A DNA stretch of 64,000 bases from Mesobacillus jeotgali (GTDB taxonomy: Bacteria > Bacillota > Bacilli > Bacillales > Cytobacillaceae). Position numbers and translations under genes: made by a program. The DNA lies in the NCBI RefSeq assembly GCF_900166585.1, contig NZ_FVZC01000009.1, positions 1,623,444 through 1,687,443 on the forward strand, read 5' to 3'. Shown here one piece after another: positions 15,995 to 23,297 of this stretch (positions within the stretch are counted from its first letter, which is position 1; each line of letters starts with the position of its first letter). Below the pieces are notes generated by a model. It was not told where the DNA came from. It did no database searches and worked only from the letters and a program-made list of their open reading frames with translations.

Positions 15995-17647
15995 TTACAC
16001 GTTCTTAAGCTGCTCGACTGCCTCCATAGCCTGTTCCCTAAGCTTGAATTTCTGGATTTTCCCCGAGGCAGTCATTGGATAGCTTTCTGTGAATTCAATA
16101 TACTTTGGAATTTTGTGTTTGGATATTTTGCCTTTGCAGTACTCTTTGATATCCTCTGCTGTGGCTTTCTCACCTTCTTTTAGGATGATCCATGCCATCA
16201 CTTCCTCGCCGTACACGCTGTCTGGTATGCCAACAACCTGTACATCCAGCACATTAGGGTGGCTGTAAAGGAATTCTTCAATTTCCCTAGGGTAGATATT
16301 CTCCCCTCCCCTTATAATCATGTCTTTTAATCGGCCGGTTACACGGCAATATCCGTTTTCATCCATTACAGCTAAATCCCCAGTATGCAGCCATCCTTCT
16401 TCATCAATTGCTTCCCTGGTCGCATCAGGATTTTTGTAATAACCATCCATGACATGGTAGCCTCGTGTGCATAATTCACCCTGTACGCCTCGTGGAACTT
16501 CCTCCATAGTGCCCGGCTTGACAATCTTAACCTCCACCTCCGGAAGGGCTTTTCCAACGGTTTCTACCCTTAATTCAAGCGGATCATTCGTTCTGCTCTG
16601 CGTGATGACCGGGGAAGATTCAGTCTGGCCATAGGCGATCGTTATTTCAGTAGCTCCCATTTTTTCATTAACTGCTTTCATTACCTCAATCGGGCAATTT
16701 GAACCTGCCATAATACCGGTCCTTAATGACGATAAATCATATTGGTCAAATTCAGGATGATTCAGCTCTGCAATGAACATTGTCGGTACACCGTGAAGGG
16801 CTGTACACTTTTCTTTTTCGACTGTTTCCAATACAGCTTTCGGACTGAACTCCTGTACAGGTACCATGGTTGCACCTACTGTAGCGCATGCTAGCGTACC
16901 CATTACACAGCCAAAACAATGGAAAAACGGAACAGGGATGCAAAGTCTGTCCTCATCAGTCAGCTTCATGGCAGAAGCCACATTATATGCATTGTTAACA
17001 ATATTGCTGTGGGTAAGCATGACACCCTTCGGGAAACCTGTTGTACCAGAAGTATATTGCATGTTGATGACTTCACTTTGCTTTAATGTAGCCATCTGCT
17101 TATCCAGGTCCTCCTCAGTAACTTCATCGGCCATATCGAGGATATCCTGCCAGCTGTATGTTCCAGGGAAACGTTTTTCACCCATAACAATGACATTTTT
17201 CAAAAATGGAAGCCTGCTGCTTTCAAGCCTGCCAGGTTCACTCATTTTCAGCTCAGGTACAATCTCATAGACCATATCGATGTAAGAGGCGTCCTTAAAC
17301 TGTTCCATCAATATAATCGTCGTCGAGTCTGACTGCTTGAGCAGATATTCCAATTCCGCAGTCCTGTAGTTCGTATTAACAGTTACCAGCACTGCTCCCA
17401 TTTTTCCTGTAGCAAATTGTGATATCACCCACTCCGGAGTATTAGAAGACCATGCTGCTATATGCTCTCCTTTTTTCACACCCAGTTTCATCAGTCCCCT
17501 TGCAGCTTTCCTGCAAAGGTCATTAAACTCCTTGTAATTCATCCTCAAATTTCTGTCAGCATACACAACAGCTTCATGTTCAGGATACCTCTTCGCCTGA
17601 ACCTCCAGTAACTCACCTACAGTGTAAGGCAGCAAATTCCCCATCAT
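15995..17647 (-). CDS. AMP-forming acyl-CoA synthetase (YngI-like)
   Basis: 550 residues of the adenylate-forming superfamily. The P-loop is MQYTSGTTGFPKGV. The A5 motif is AYGQTESSP, the A7 hinge is GWLHTGDLAVMDENG and RLKDMIIRGGENIYP follows. The catalytic lysine is in TASGKIQKF near the C-terminus. It activates a carboxylic acid with ATP and loads it on CoA. Length and sequence style resemble YngI (acetoacetyl-CoA or medium-chain acyl substrates), but the substrate is not certain. GAGGAGG precedes two adjacent ATGs. A cre site just after the promoter predicts glucose repression. Confidence 0.88.
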   Translation of the reverse strand: MMGNLLPYTVGELLEVQAKRYPEHEAVVYADRNLRMNYKEFNDLCRKAARGLMKLGVKKGEHIAAWSSNTPEWVISQFATGKMGAVLVTVNTNYRTAELEYLLKQSDSTTIILMEQFKDASYIDMVYEIVPELKMSEPGRLESSRLPFLKNVIVMGEKRFPGTYSWQDILDMADEVTEEDLDKQMATLKQSEVINMQYTSGTTGFPKGVMLTHSNIVNNAYNVASAMKLTDEDRLCIPVPFFHCFGCVMGTLACATVGATMVPVQEFSPKAVLETVEKEKCTALHGVPTMFIAELNHPEFDQYDLSSLRTGIMAGSNCPIEVMKAVNEKMGATEITIAYGQTESSPVITQSRTNDPLELRVETVGKALPEVEVKIVKPGTMEEVPRGVQGELCTRGYHVMDGYYKNPDATREAIDEEGWLHTGDLAVMDENGYCRVTGRLKDMIIRGGENIYPREIEEFLYSHPNVLDVQVVGIPDSVYGEEVMAWIILKEGEKATAEDIKEYCKGKISKHKIPKYIEFTESYPMTASGKIQKFKLREQAMEAVEQLKNV

Positions 17648-17666
17648 TAAACCTCCTCAGTTATTA

Positions 17667-17680
17667 TGTAAGCGTTTACT
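17667..17680 (-). promoter_or_regulatory. CcpA cre site of the acyl-CoA synthetase gene
   Basis: TGTAAGCGTTTACT fits the cre consensus TGWAANCGNTNWCA at 13 of 14 positions. It lies between the promoter and the start codon, a roadblock position. Confidence 0.6.
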
Positions 17681-17684
17681 ACTT

Positions 17685-17712
17685 ACTATATCACTCAAGT
17701 TTGAATATTCAA
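17685..17712 (-). promoter_or_regulatory. SigA promoter of the acyl-CoA synthetase gene
   Basis: Minus strand TTGAAT, 16-bp spacer, TATAGT; the -10 ends 5 bp before the cre site. Confidence 0.55.
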
Positions 17713-17744
17713 TATTTTTAAATTATATTCCTTCCTTTTTCCTA

Positions 17745-17777
17745 AATAAATAAAAAAACAGGGAGTTTTCCCTGTTT
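17745..17777 (-). terminator. Terminator after the small TGA-containing gene
   Basis: AAACAGGGA/TCCCTGTTT followed on the minus strand by TTTTATTTATT. It lies 71 bp beyond the TAA of the 60-codon frame, so something upstream on this strand is, or was, a transcription unit. Confidence 0.8.
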
Positions 17778-17847
17778 GATTGGTTGATATGTTCATTCGC
17801 AGATAAAAGGAAAACAAATCAATCACCTTATTGATTGCTGAGATTAA

Positions 17848-18030
17848 TTAGAATAATTTAGAAATCAAATAAATGACTCCTGCCAGGAGCCATACGTACG
17901 TAGCTGGTCATATTGGGGGAAGGCCTGAAAACTTTCCTTGTCCTTTATCACCTGTACGCTTTGGTCCTATACCTCAGGAACCGCCTGCACAATGATCAGT
18001 TTTATTTTTTTCTTCTCCATAATTGCTCAC
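17848..18030 (-). pseudogene. Small membrane-protein gene with two in-frame TGA codons (pseudogene or selenoprotein candidate)
   Basis: A frame from GTG 18030 to TAA 17848 gives 60 codons. It is interrupted only by TGA at 17976-17974 and at 17910-17908. The parts read NKTDHCAGGS-TGA, then GIGPKRTGDKGQGKFSGLPP-I-TGA, then PATYVWLLAGVIYLISKLF, which ends in one clear transmembrane helix. A strong GAGGTG site sits 7 nt ahead of an ATG at 18020, but that ATG opens another frame and gives only a 17-residue peptide. Simple decay (CGA or TGG to TGA plus a frameshift) is the default reading. Selenocysteine insertion at TGA is the alternative: mnmH in this window shows selenium use, and a GGCTCC/GGAGTC stem-loop lies about 20-40 nt after the second TGA. 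Confidence 0.45.
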
Positions 18031-18072
18031 CTCATATGCATTTGAAAAATTCATCACAAGTAGATATAGACT

Positions 18073-18104
18073 AAAAAGAGGAAAGCAGTGCTTCCCTCTT
18101 TTAT
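18073..18104 (-). terminator. Terminator after the rhodanese/MBL gene
   Basis: AAGAGG-A-AAGCA/TGCTT-C-CCTCTT (one mismatch) followed on the minus strand by T5. Confidence 0.8.
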
Positions 18105-18108
18105 TTTT

Positions 18109-19242
18109 TTAGTGTGTATGGTGGACAGCACAGCGGTTAGGGCCAATTTCCAGTTCCATCGCTTCTTCTGATGTCACATTTTTCACCCCGCGGTTGATCG
18201 CAACGATATCCTCAAAGTTAGGTGGTGTTTCGCTGGATGCAGATTGTGCTACATGGTCGACAAACTCTTCAACCGTTTTACCTGCCATGATTTCATTTTG
18301 CGTGCGGATCAATCCCAATTGGCTTCCAATGAAACCTTCACCATTAACTTCGTCATCAAAGGCAGCATAGTGGCCAGGCAATACAATAACGTCATCCGCA
18401 ATTTGTGATACTTTGCTATAAACCGTATCATACAGGTCTTTTGCCCACTCAGCAGCTTTTCCGCCTAAATCAGGACGGCCAAGACCATTGACAAAGATAG
18501 TGTCACCTGAGAATAAAAGTTTATTATTCACAAAGAACGAAACACTTCCCGGAGTATGACCCGGCGTTTTAACAGCCAAAACTTCAAGCGTTATGTTTTC
18601 GAATTCAATTTTATCATGCTGCTCCAGCGCTTCAAAATCAAATACCGCGCCTTCACTCTTCATCAAATAATATTTTGCTCCGGTAATATCCGACAGTTGC
18701 TTGCCACCTGATAAGTGGTCTGCATGTAAATGTGAATCAACAATATGAGTGATTTTTACATTTTCCTTTTCAGCAATTTCCGTATATCGATTTGTAAATC
18801 TTGATGGATCAACTACGAGTGCCTCGTTTTCAGAAAGCACCATGTAAGAAAGACAGCCTTTACCCACTCGAATGAACTGAAGAACTCTGATTTTTTCATC
18901 CTTAAACACTTCAACAGGATATAGGTATTCACTCCATGATTTCATTCCGCCTGAAAGATAAGAAACAAGAAAGCCAGCATCAGACAGCATTTCAGCAACC
19001 ATTACAGAAGAACCTTCCTTGGCACAGATGACCACAATATCTTTATCTTTAGGAAGCTGACCGACTACTTCATCAACTCCATCAATCAAATCGAAATAAG
19101 GAATGTTTAGATATTCAATTTTCTCCCCTTCAACCTTCCAATCTTCGAAGTCTTTTACATTCCTAACATCAAATACGAAAAGTTCTTTTTTGTTAACTAT
19201 CCATTGGTTCAATTTTTCCGCAGTGATTGCTTGCATTCCCAC
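18109..19242 (-). CDS. Rhodanese/metallo-beta-lactamase fold persulfide dioxygenase-like protein
   Basis: 377 residues. An N-terminal rhodanese domain (about 1-110) carries Cys73 in ICAKEGSS. The metallo-beta-lactamase domain follows with HLHADH (171-176), TPGHTPGS, FSGDTIFVNGLGRPDLGG and LPGHY. Such fusions act in sulfide detoxification by oxidising glutathione- or bacillithiol-type persulfide to sulfite, with the rhodanese domain moving sulfane sulfur (compare CstB, which has the reverse order). GTG 19242 is chosen for GGGAGG 8 nt upstream; ATG at codon 3 is possible. A GC-tract operator overlaps the promoter. Confidence 0.85.
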   Translation of the reverse strand: MGMQAITAEKLNQWIVNKKELFVFDVRNVKDFEDWKVEGEKIEYLNIPYFDLIDGVDEVVGQLPKDKDIVVICAKEGSSVMVAEMLSDAGFLVSYLSGGMKSWSEYLYPVEVFKDEKIRVLQFIRVGKGCLSYMVLSENEALVVDPSRFTNRYTEIAEKENVKITHIVDSHLHADHLSGGKQLSDITGAKYYLMKSEGAVFDFEALEQHDKIEFENITLEVLAVKTPGHTPGSVSFFVNNKLLFSGDTIFVNGLGRPDLGGKAAEWAKDLYDTVYSKVSQIADDVIVLPGHYAAFDDEVNGEGFIGSQLGLIRTQNEIMAGKTVEEFVDHVAQSASSETPPNFEDIVAINRGVKNVTSEEAMELEIGPNRCAVHHTH

Positions 19243-19297
19243 TATTCATTCCTCCCGTTTTTAAAAAAAATTATGTCGAGTATCAAACCCTCACTTG

Positions 19298-19313
19298 ATA
19301 CCCTGTTGGGTAT
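19298..19313 (-). promoter_or_regulatory. CstR/CsoR-type operator at the persulfide gene promoter
   Basis: ATACCCTGTTGGGTAT is a perfect 6-4-6 palindrome of the kind bound by CsoR-family repressors. On the minus strand TATAAT lies just upstream, so bound repressor would block initiation. The sulfur enzyme it controls makes persulfide-sensing CstR the likely member. Confidence 0.6.
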
Positions 19314-19467
19314 ATATTATAATTTTGATTTATAAATTGCAAGCTTTTTTTGTTTATTAATGTGACTATGAGGTTTTGTCCAAATCTTAATCCTGGCAGC
19401 CATCCAAAATATGAAAAAATTTCTAATAAAAATTTTTCATAATGGGTTTTCAAATTCTTAATAAACC

Positions 19468-19499
19468 TTTACAATGAATGAAACTATACAATATAGTTT
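19468..19499 (+). promoter_or_regulatory. Promoter and palindrome of the Sda-like gene
   Basis: TTTACA (19468-19473) and TATAGT (19492-19497) are 18 bp apart. A perfect 8-bp inverted repeat AAACTATA-CAA-TATAGTTT (19481-19499) covers the -10, so it may be an operator. I see no DnaA box (TTATCCACA) here, unlike B. subtilis sda. Confidence 0.5.
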
Positions 19500-19535
19500 G
19501 AAAATTCAATCCATTCTTACCGAGGAGGAATGCAA

Positions 19536-19670
19536 ATGAAAATTATGAGCAATGAACAGTTGGTGGTCTCGTATCGTGATGCATTAAAGTCGGAACATGA
19601 TAAAGAATGGGCAAAGGTTTTAAAAACAGAAATATCTAAAAGAGGACTAAAGCCATTTAAAAACCGTTAA
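19536..19670 (+). CDS. Sda-like sporulation histidine kinase inhibitor
   Basis: 44 residues, MKIMSNEQLVVSYRDALKSE and on to RGLKPFKNR, with GAGGAGG 8 nt upstream of the ATG and a strong terminator after it. The pattern (S)NEQL..SY..A......W...L..EI.(K)RGL matches the helical hairpin of Sda, which binds KinA and blocks sporulation when replication is disturbed. B. subtilis Sda is 46 residues long. The family call rests on pattern only; a relative of unknown role is possible. Confidence 0.65.
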   Translation: MKIMSNEQLVVSYRDALKSEHDKEWAKVLKTEISKRGLKPFKNR

Positions 19671-19714
19671 AGGACTTGCGAAAGACACAAACAAGAAAAG
19701 GATTGCTTCCGTAG

Positions 19715-19752
19715 CCGCTTCGCTGCCTGATTGGCAGTGGAGCGGTTTTTTA
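19715..19752 (+). terminator. Terminator after the Sda-like gene
   Basis: A 13-bp stem CCGCTTCGCTGCC/GGCAGTGGAGCGG (with G-T pairs) followed by T6. Confidence 0.88.
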
Positions 19753-19824
19753 TTGTTAACAAAAAATTCACCAATTTTTAATAGGTATATAGCTTACAAT
19801 TGGCTTATAGAAAGGATGTGGACC

Positions 19825-20733
19825 ATGCTACTAAAAGCACGCACCGAGCCAGCAGAATTAATTGCAATGCGGAATTTAAACAGAAGAATGGAGCTACCAG
19901 CACAGGAGAAGTTTCGGCTTTGGACAATGGAAAAAGGTTATACAGGAGAAGTATTGTTCGACCGGATGACCGAAAATCTCTCGGAAGAAAGGTATATCAT
20001 TGACGACCTCCTTCTTCAAGTCAATAATTCATACTTCCAGCTGGATAAAGTCATCATTGCTCAGGATGCAGTTTATCTGATCGATATCAAATATCACGAA
20101 GGTGATTATTATCTTAAAGAGGACAAATTATATTCCCTCCATAGTCAACGAGAGCACAAAAACCCCATCATTCAATTGACACGAAGCGAAACCCTCTTCC
20201 GGCAGCTGCTCGAAAAACTCAAGATGAATCATCTAGTCCGTGCCTCAATTGTCTTCAACAACCCAGAATTCACTCTCTACCAGGCCCCTATGAATCAACC
20301 GATTATTTTACCCACACAAATAAAACGGTTTTTAAAAGAACTAAACAGCACTTCCTCCAAATTGGGTGAAAGCCATAAGAAACTAGCCCAAACACTGCTT
20401 TCCCTTCACCAAATTAAAAACCCATTCACCACTTTACCTGAATACCAATATGCAGAACTCGAAAAAGGAATGCATTGCCGGAATTGCGGATCTCTTAATA
20501 CCGTGATCGTTCATTATGATCTCGTATGCGGAAAGTGTGGTTCTCATGAGAGGATTGAACAGGCGATTGTGAGGCATATAGAGGAAATCAAGGTGTTATT
20601 CCCCGAAATGAGGATTACCACGCAAACGGTATATGAGTGGTGCAATGGAAAGATTAGCAGGAGGACTGTTTCTAGAGTTTTAAAGAAACACTATGTAGTA
20701 GTTGGAAAAACTAGTGATAGGCATTATGAGTAA
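19825..20733 (+). CDS. NERD-domain (nuclease-related) protein
   Basis: 302 residues. A NERD domain covers about residues 35-150, with GYTGEVLFD, DDLLLQ, VYLIDIKYHEGDYYL (the D-x-K type site of restriction-endonuclease-like folds) and IIQLTRSETLFRQLL. A zinc ribbon CRNCGS..CGKCGS sits near 220-245, and the C-terminus looks like a helix-turn-helix. It probably binds or cuts DNA; no role is established. ATG 19825 follows AAAGGATGTGG. An earlier in-frame start would lie inside the preceding terminator. Confidence 0.8.
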   Translation: MLLKARTEPAELIAMRNLNRRMELPAQEKFRLWTMEKGYTGEVLFDRMTENLSEERYIIDDLLLQVNNSYFQLDKVIIAQDAVYLIDIKYHEGDYYLKEDKLYSLHSQREHKNPIIQLTRSETLFRQLLEKLKMNHLVRASIVFNNPEFTLYQAPMNQPIILPTQIKRFLKELNSTSSKLGESHKKLAQTLLSLHQIKNPFTTLPEYQYAELEKGMHCRNCGSLNTVIVHYDLVCGKCGSHERIEQAIVRHIEEIKVLFPEMRITTQTVYEWCNGKISRRTVSRVLKKHYVVVGKTSDRHYE

Positions 20734-20785
20734 ATCAATATACTAAGAAAATTATTTAACATTAGCCTGGTCTTGTAATTGGTTT

Positions 20786-21920
20786 TGACAGCTTTTCGGC
20801 GAATTCTGTTAAAGCTATGCAAATTTCCTTTTCCTTCGGACAGCTTTTCCGATTTTCACACCAAAGCTGTCCAATGTTCCTTCTCCTTCTGACAGCTTTT
20901 CCGATTTTCACACCAAAGCTGTCCAATGTTCCTTCTCCTTCTGACAGCTTTTCCGATTTTCACAACAAAGCTGTCCAATGTTCCTTCTCCTTCTGACAGC
21001 TTTTCGACTTCTCACACCAAAGCTGTCCAAAGTTCCCTCTCCTTCTGACAGCTTTTCGGATTTTCACAGCAAAGCTGTCCAAAGTTCCCTTTCCTTCTGA
21101 CAGCTTTTCCGATTTTCACAACAAAGCTGTCCAAAGTTCCTTCTCCTTCTGACAGCTTTTCCGATTTTCACACCAATGCTGTCCAAAGTTCCTTCTCCTT
21201 CTGACAGCTTTTCCTATTTTCACAACAAAGCTGTCCAAAGTTCCCTCTCCTTCTGACAGCTTTTCCGATTTTCACACCAATGCTGTCCAAAGTTCCTTCT
21301 GCTTCTGACAGCTTTTCCGCTTCTTCCACTAAAGCTGTCCAAAGTTCCCTTTCCTTCTGACAGCTTTTCGGATTTTCACAGCAAAGCTGTCCAAAGTTCC
21401 CTTTCCTTCTGACAGCTTTTCCGATTTTCACACCAAAGCTGTCCAATGTTCCCTTTCCTTCTGACAGCTTTTCGACTTCTCACACTAAAGCTGTCCAATG
21501 TTCCCTCTCCTCCTGACAGCTTTTCCGATTTCACACCAAAGCTGTCCAATGTTCCCTTTCCTTCTGACAGCTTTTCGACTTCTCACTCTAAAGCTGTCCA
21601 AAGTTCCTTCTCCTCCTGACAGCTTATTCCGATTTTAACACCAAACCTGTCCAAAGTTCCTTCTCCTTCTGACAGCTTTTCCGATTTTCACAACAAAGCT
21701 GTCCAATGTTCCTTCTCCTTCTGACAGCTTTTCCGATTTTCACAACAAAGCTGTCCAATGTTCCTTCTCCTTCTGACAGCTTTTCCGATTTTCACAACAA
21801 AGCTGTCCAATGTTCCTTCTCCTTCTGACAGCTTTTCCGATTTTCACAACAAAGCTGTCCAAAGTTCCCTTTCCTTCTGACAGCTTTTCCGATTTCCACA
21901 CAAAAGCTGTCCAAAGTTAC
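20786..21920. repeat. Array of about 22 tandem 52-bp units, each with an inverted repeat
   Basis: GACAGCTTT recurs at 20839, 20891, 20943, 20995, 21047 and so on to 21879. The step is 52 bp except for single slips to 51 and 53; a worn copy is at 20787. Each unit is GACAGCTTT, about 15 bp of TCCGATTTTCACAAC type, AAAGCTGTC, then a pyrimidine-rich 19-bp linker (CAAAGTTCCTTCTCCTTCT). No unique spacers exist, so it is not CRISPR. It lies between the convergent NERD and odhB genes. 52 bp is close to five helical turns. Confidence 0.95.
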
Positions 21921-21957
21921 GCAAGTTATTGCGCAATGCACATTTAAAACCCACAAA

Positions 21958-21997
21958 ATAAAAAAGCACTGCCAAAATAAATTTTCGGCAGTGCACT
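21958..21997 (-). terminator. Terminator of odhAB
   Basis: GCACTGCC/GGCAGTGC (21966-21973, 21987-21994) followed on the minus strand by T6. Confidence 0.88.
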
Positions 21998-22004
21998 TTA
22001 TTTC

Positions 22005-23297
22005 TTAACCCTGTAATAGCAATGATTCTGGATCTTCCATAAGCTGTTTGATGTGCTTCAAGAAGGTAACTGCTTCTTTTCCGTCAACAATCCTGTGGTC
22101 GTAGGATAGGGCGATGTACATCATCGGCCTGTTTTCCATTCGTTCTTTATCGATGGCTACCGGGCGTAGCTGGATGGTGTGCATTCCCAGGATACCTACC
22201 TGTGGGCCATTAATGATCGGTGTGGATAGTAATGAGCCGAATACGCCGCCATTTGTGATGGTGAAACTGCCACCTTGAAGGTCCTTCAATGATAGCTTAT
22301 TAGTTCTCGCTTTTTCAGCGAGATCATTGATGTCACGCTCAATCTCGGCGAAGTTTTTCCTGTCGGCATCCCTGATTACTGGTACAACCAGTCCGTCGTC
22401 AGCGGCAACGGCGACTCCGATATCGTAAAATTTCTTCAGGACAATTTCGTCTCCCTGGATTTCTGCGTTCAAATATGGAGTCTTCTTCAAGGCAGCTACA
22501 ACAGCTTTTGTAAAGAAAGACATGAAGCCAAGGCGTACATCATTTTCCTCGAAGAATCGGTCCTTCCATTTCTTTCTTAATTCCATGACAGCTGTCATAT
22601 CGACTTCGTTAAAGGTTGTCAGCATGGCTGCTGTCTGTTGGACCTCAACCAGCCGGTTAGCGATTGTCTGTCTTCTTCTTGACATTTTAATGCGCTCAAA
22701 TCGGCCATCGTCCGCATTTCCCTGTGTGGACGGTGCTTTTTCAGACCTGTTGTTGAGCGGCTTTTCCGGTTCAGCCTTTTGCTTAGCAGGAGTGTAGGAT
22801 TCAACATCCTGCTTCCTGACTCTTCCCAGAGGATCCTTCGAAATGACCTGGTTCAAACTGATACCCTTTTCCCTGGCCAATTTTCTTGCGGCCGGAGATG
22901 CGATGACACGACCCTGACTGTCTTCATCAGAAGGCTCATGATTTTCAGCAGCAGGTTGGTCACCAGAAGATGTGCTGTTTCCTGGTACAGGTTCATCAGG
23001 TGATTCAATTTCCCTGCCTTGTTCATTGCCAGTACTGACTTGTTGACCATTATCTCCGCCAGCCTGTTCACCAACAACCGCGATGGCTTCCCCAACCTTT
23101 ACAGTGTCACCTTCTTCGGCAAGAAGTTCTGTCAAGGTTCCATCATAATCGGAAATAATCTCTACATTGACCTTATCTGTTTCCAGTTCAACGATATACT
23201 CACCTTTTTGAACTTGATCACCCTTTTTTTTCAGCCATTGGGCGATTGTTGCTTCAGTTATTGATTCTGCCAGTTCGGGAACTTTAATTTCTGCCAT
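22005..23297 (-). CDS. odhB: 2-oxoglutarate dehydrogenase E2, dihydrolipoyl succinyltransferase
   Basis: 430 residues. The lipoyl domain (1-76) has the modified lysine in [11 protein letters not shown] (Lys43). After a Ser/Glu/Gln-rich linker comes the E3-binding domain ([16 protein letters not shown]). The catalytic domain ends in [12 protein letters not shown], holding the active His and Asp. It transfers the succinyl group to CoA in the TCA cycle. It overlaps the end of odhA by 14 bp; GGAGGAAACGATC precedes its ATG. Confidence 0.97.
   Translation of the reverse strand: MAEIKVPELAESITEATIAQWLKKKGDQVQKGEYIVELETDKVNVEIISDYDGTLTELLAEEGDTVKVGEAIAVVGEQAGGDNGQQVSTGNEQGREIESPDEPVPGNSTSSGDQPAAENHEPSDEDSQGRVIASPAARKLAREKGISLNQVISKDPLGRVRKQDVESYTPAKQKAEPEKPLNNRSEKAPSTQGNADDGRFERIKMSRRRQTIANRLVEVQQTAAMLTTFNEVDMTAVMELRKKWKDRFFEENDVRLGFMSFFTKAVVAALKKTPYLNAEIQGDEIVLKKFYDIGVAVAADDGLVVPVIRDADRKNFAEIERDINDLAEKARTNKLSLKDLQGGSFTITNGGVFGSLLSTPIINGPQVGILGMHTIQLRPVAIDKERMENRPMMYIALSYDHRIVDGKEAVTFLKHIKQLMEDPESLLLQG

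Noticed and set aside
21168-21446. 92-codon minus-strand frame inside the 52-bp array
   Set aside because: It is a by-product of the repeats: 52 is not a multiple of 3, so the peptide repeats only every three units. No family is recognisable and unit slips break it.
20786-21920. CRISPR array
   Set aside because: The whole 52-bp unit repeats, there are no unique spacers, and no cas gene is nearby.
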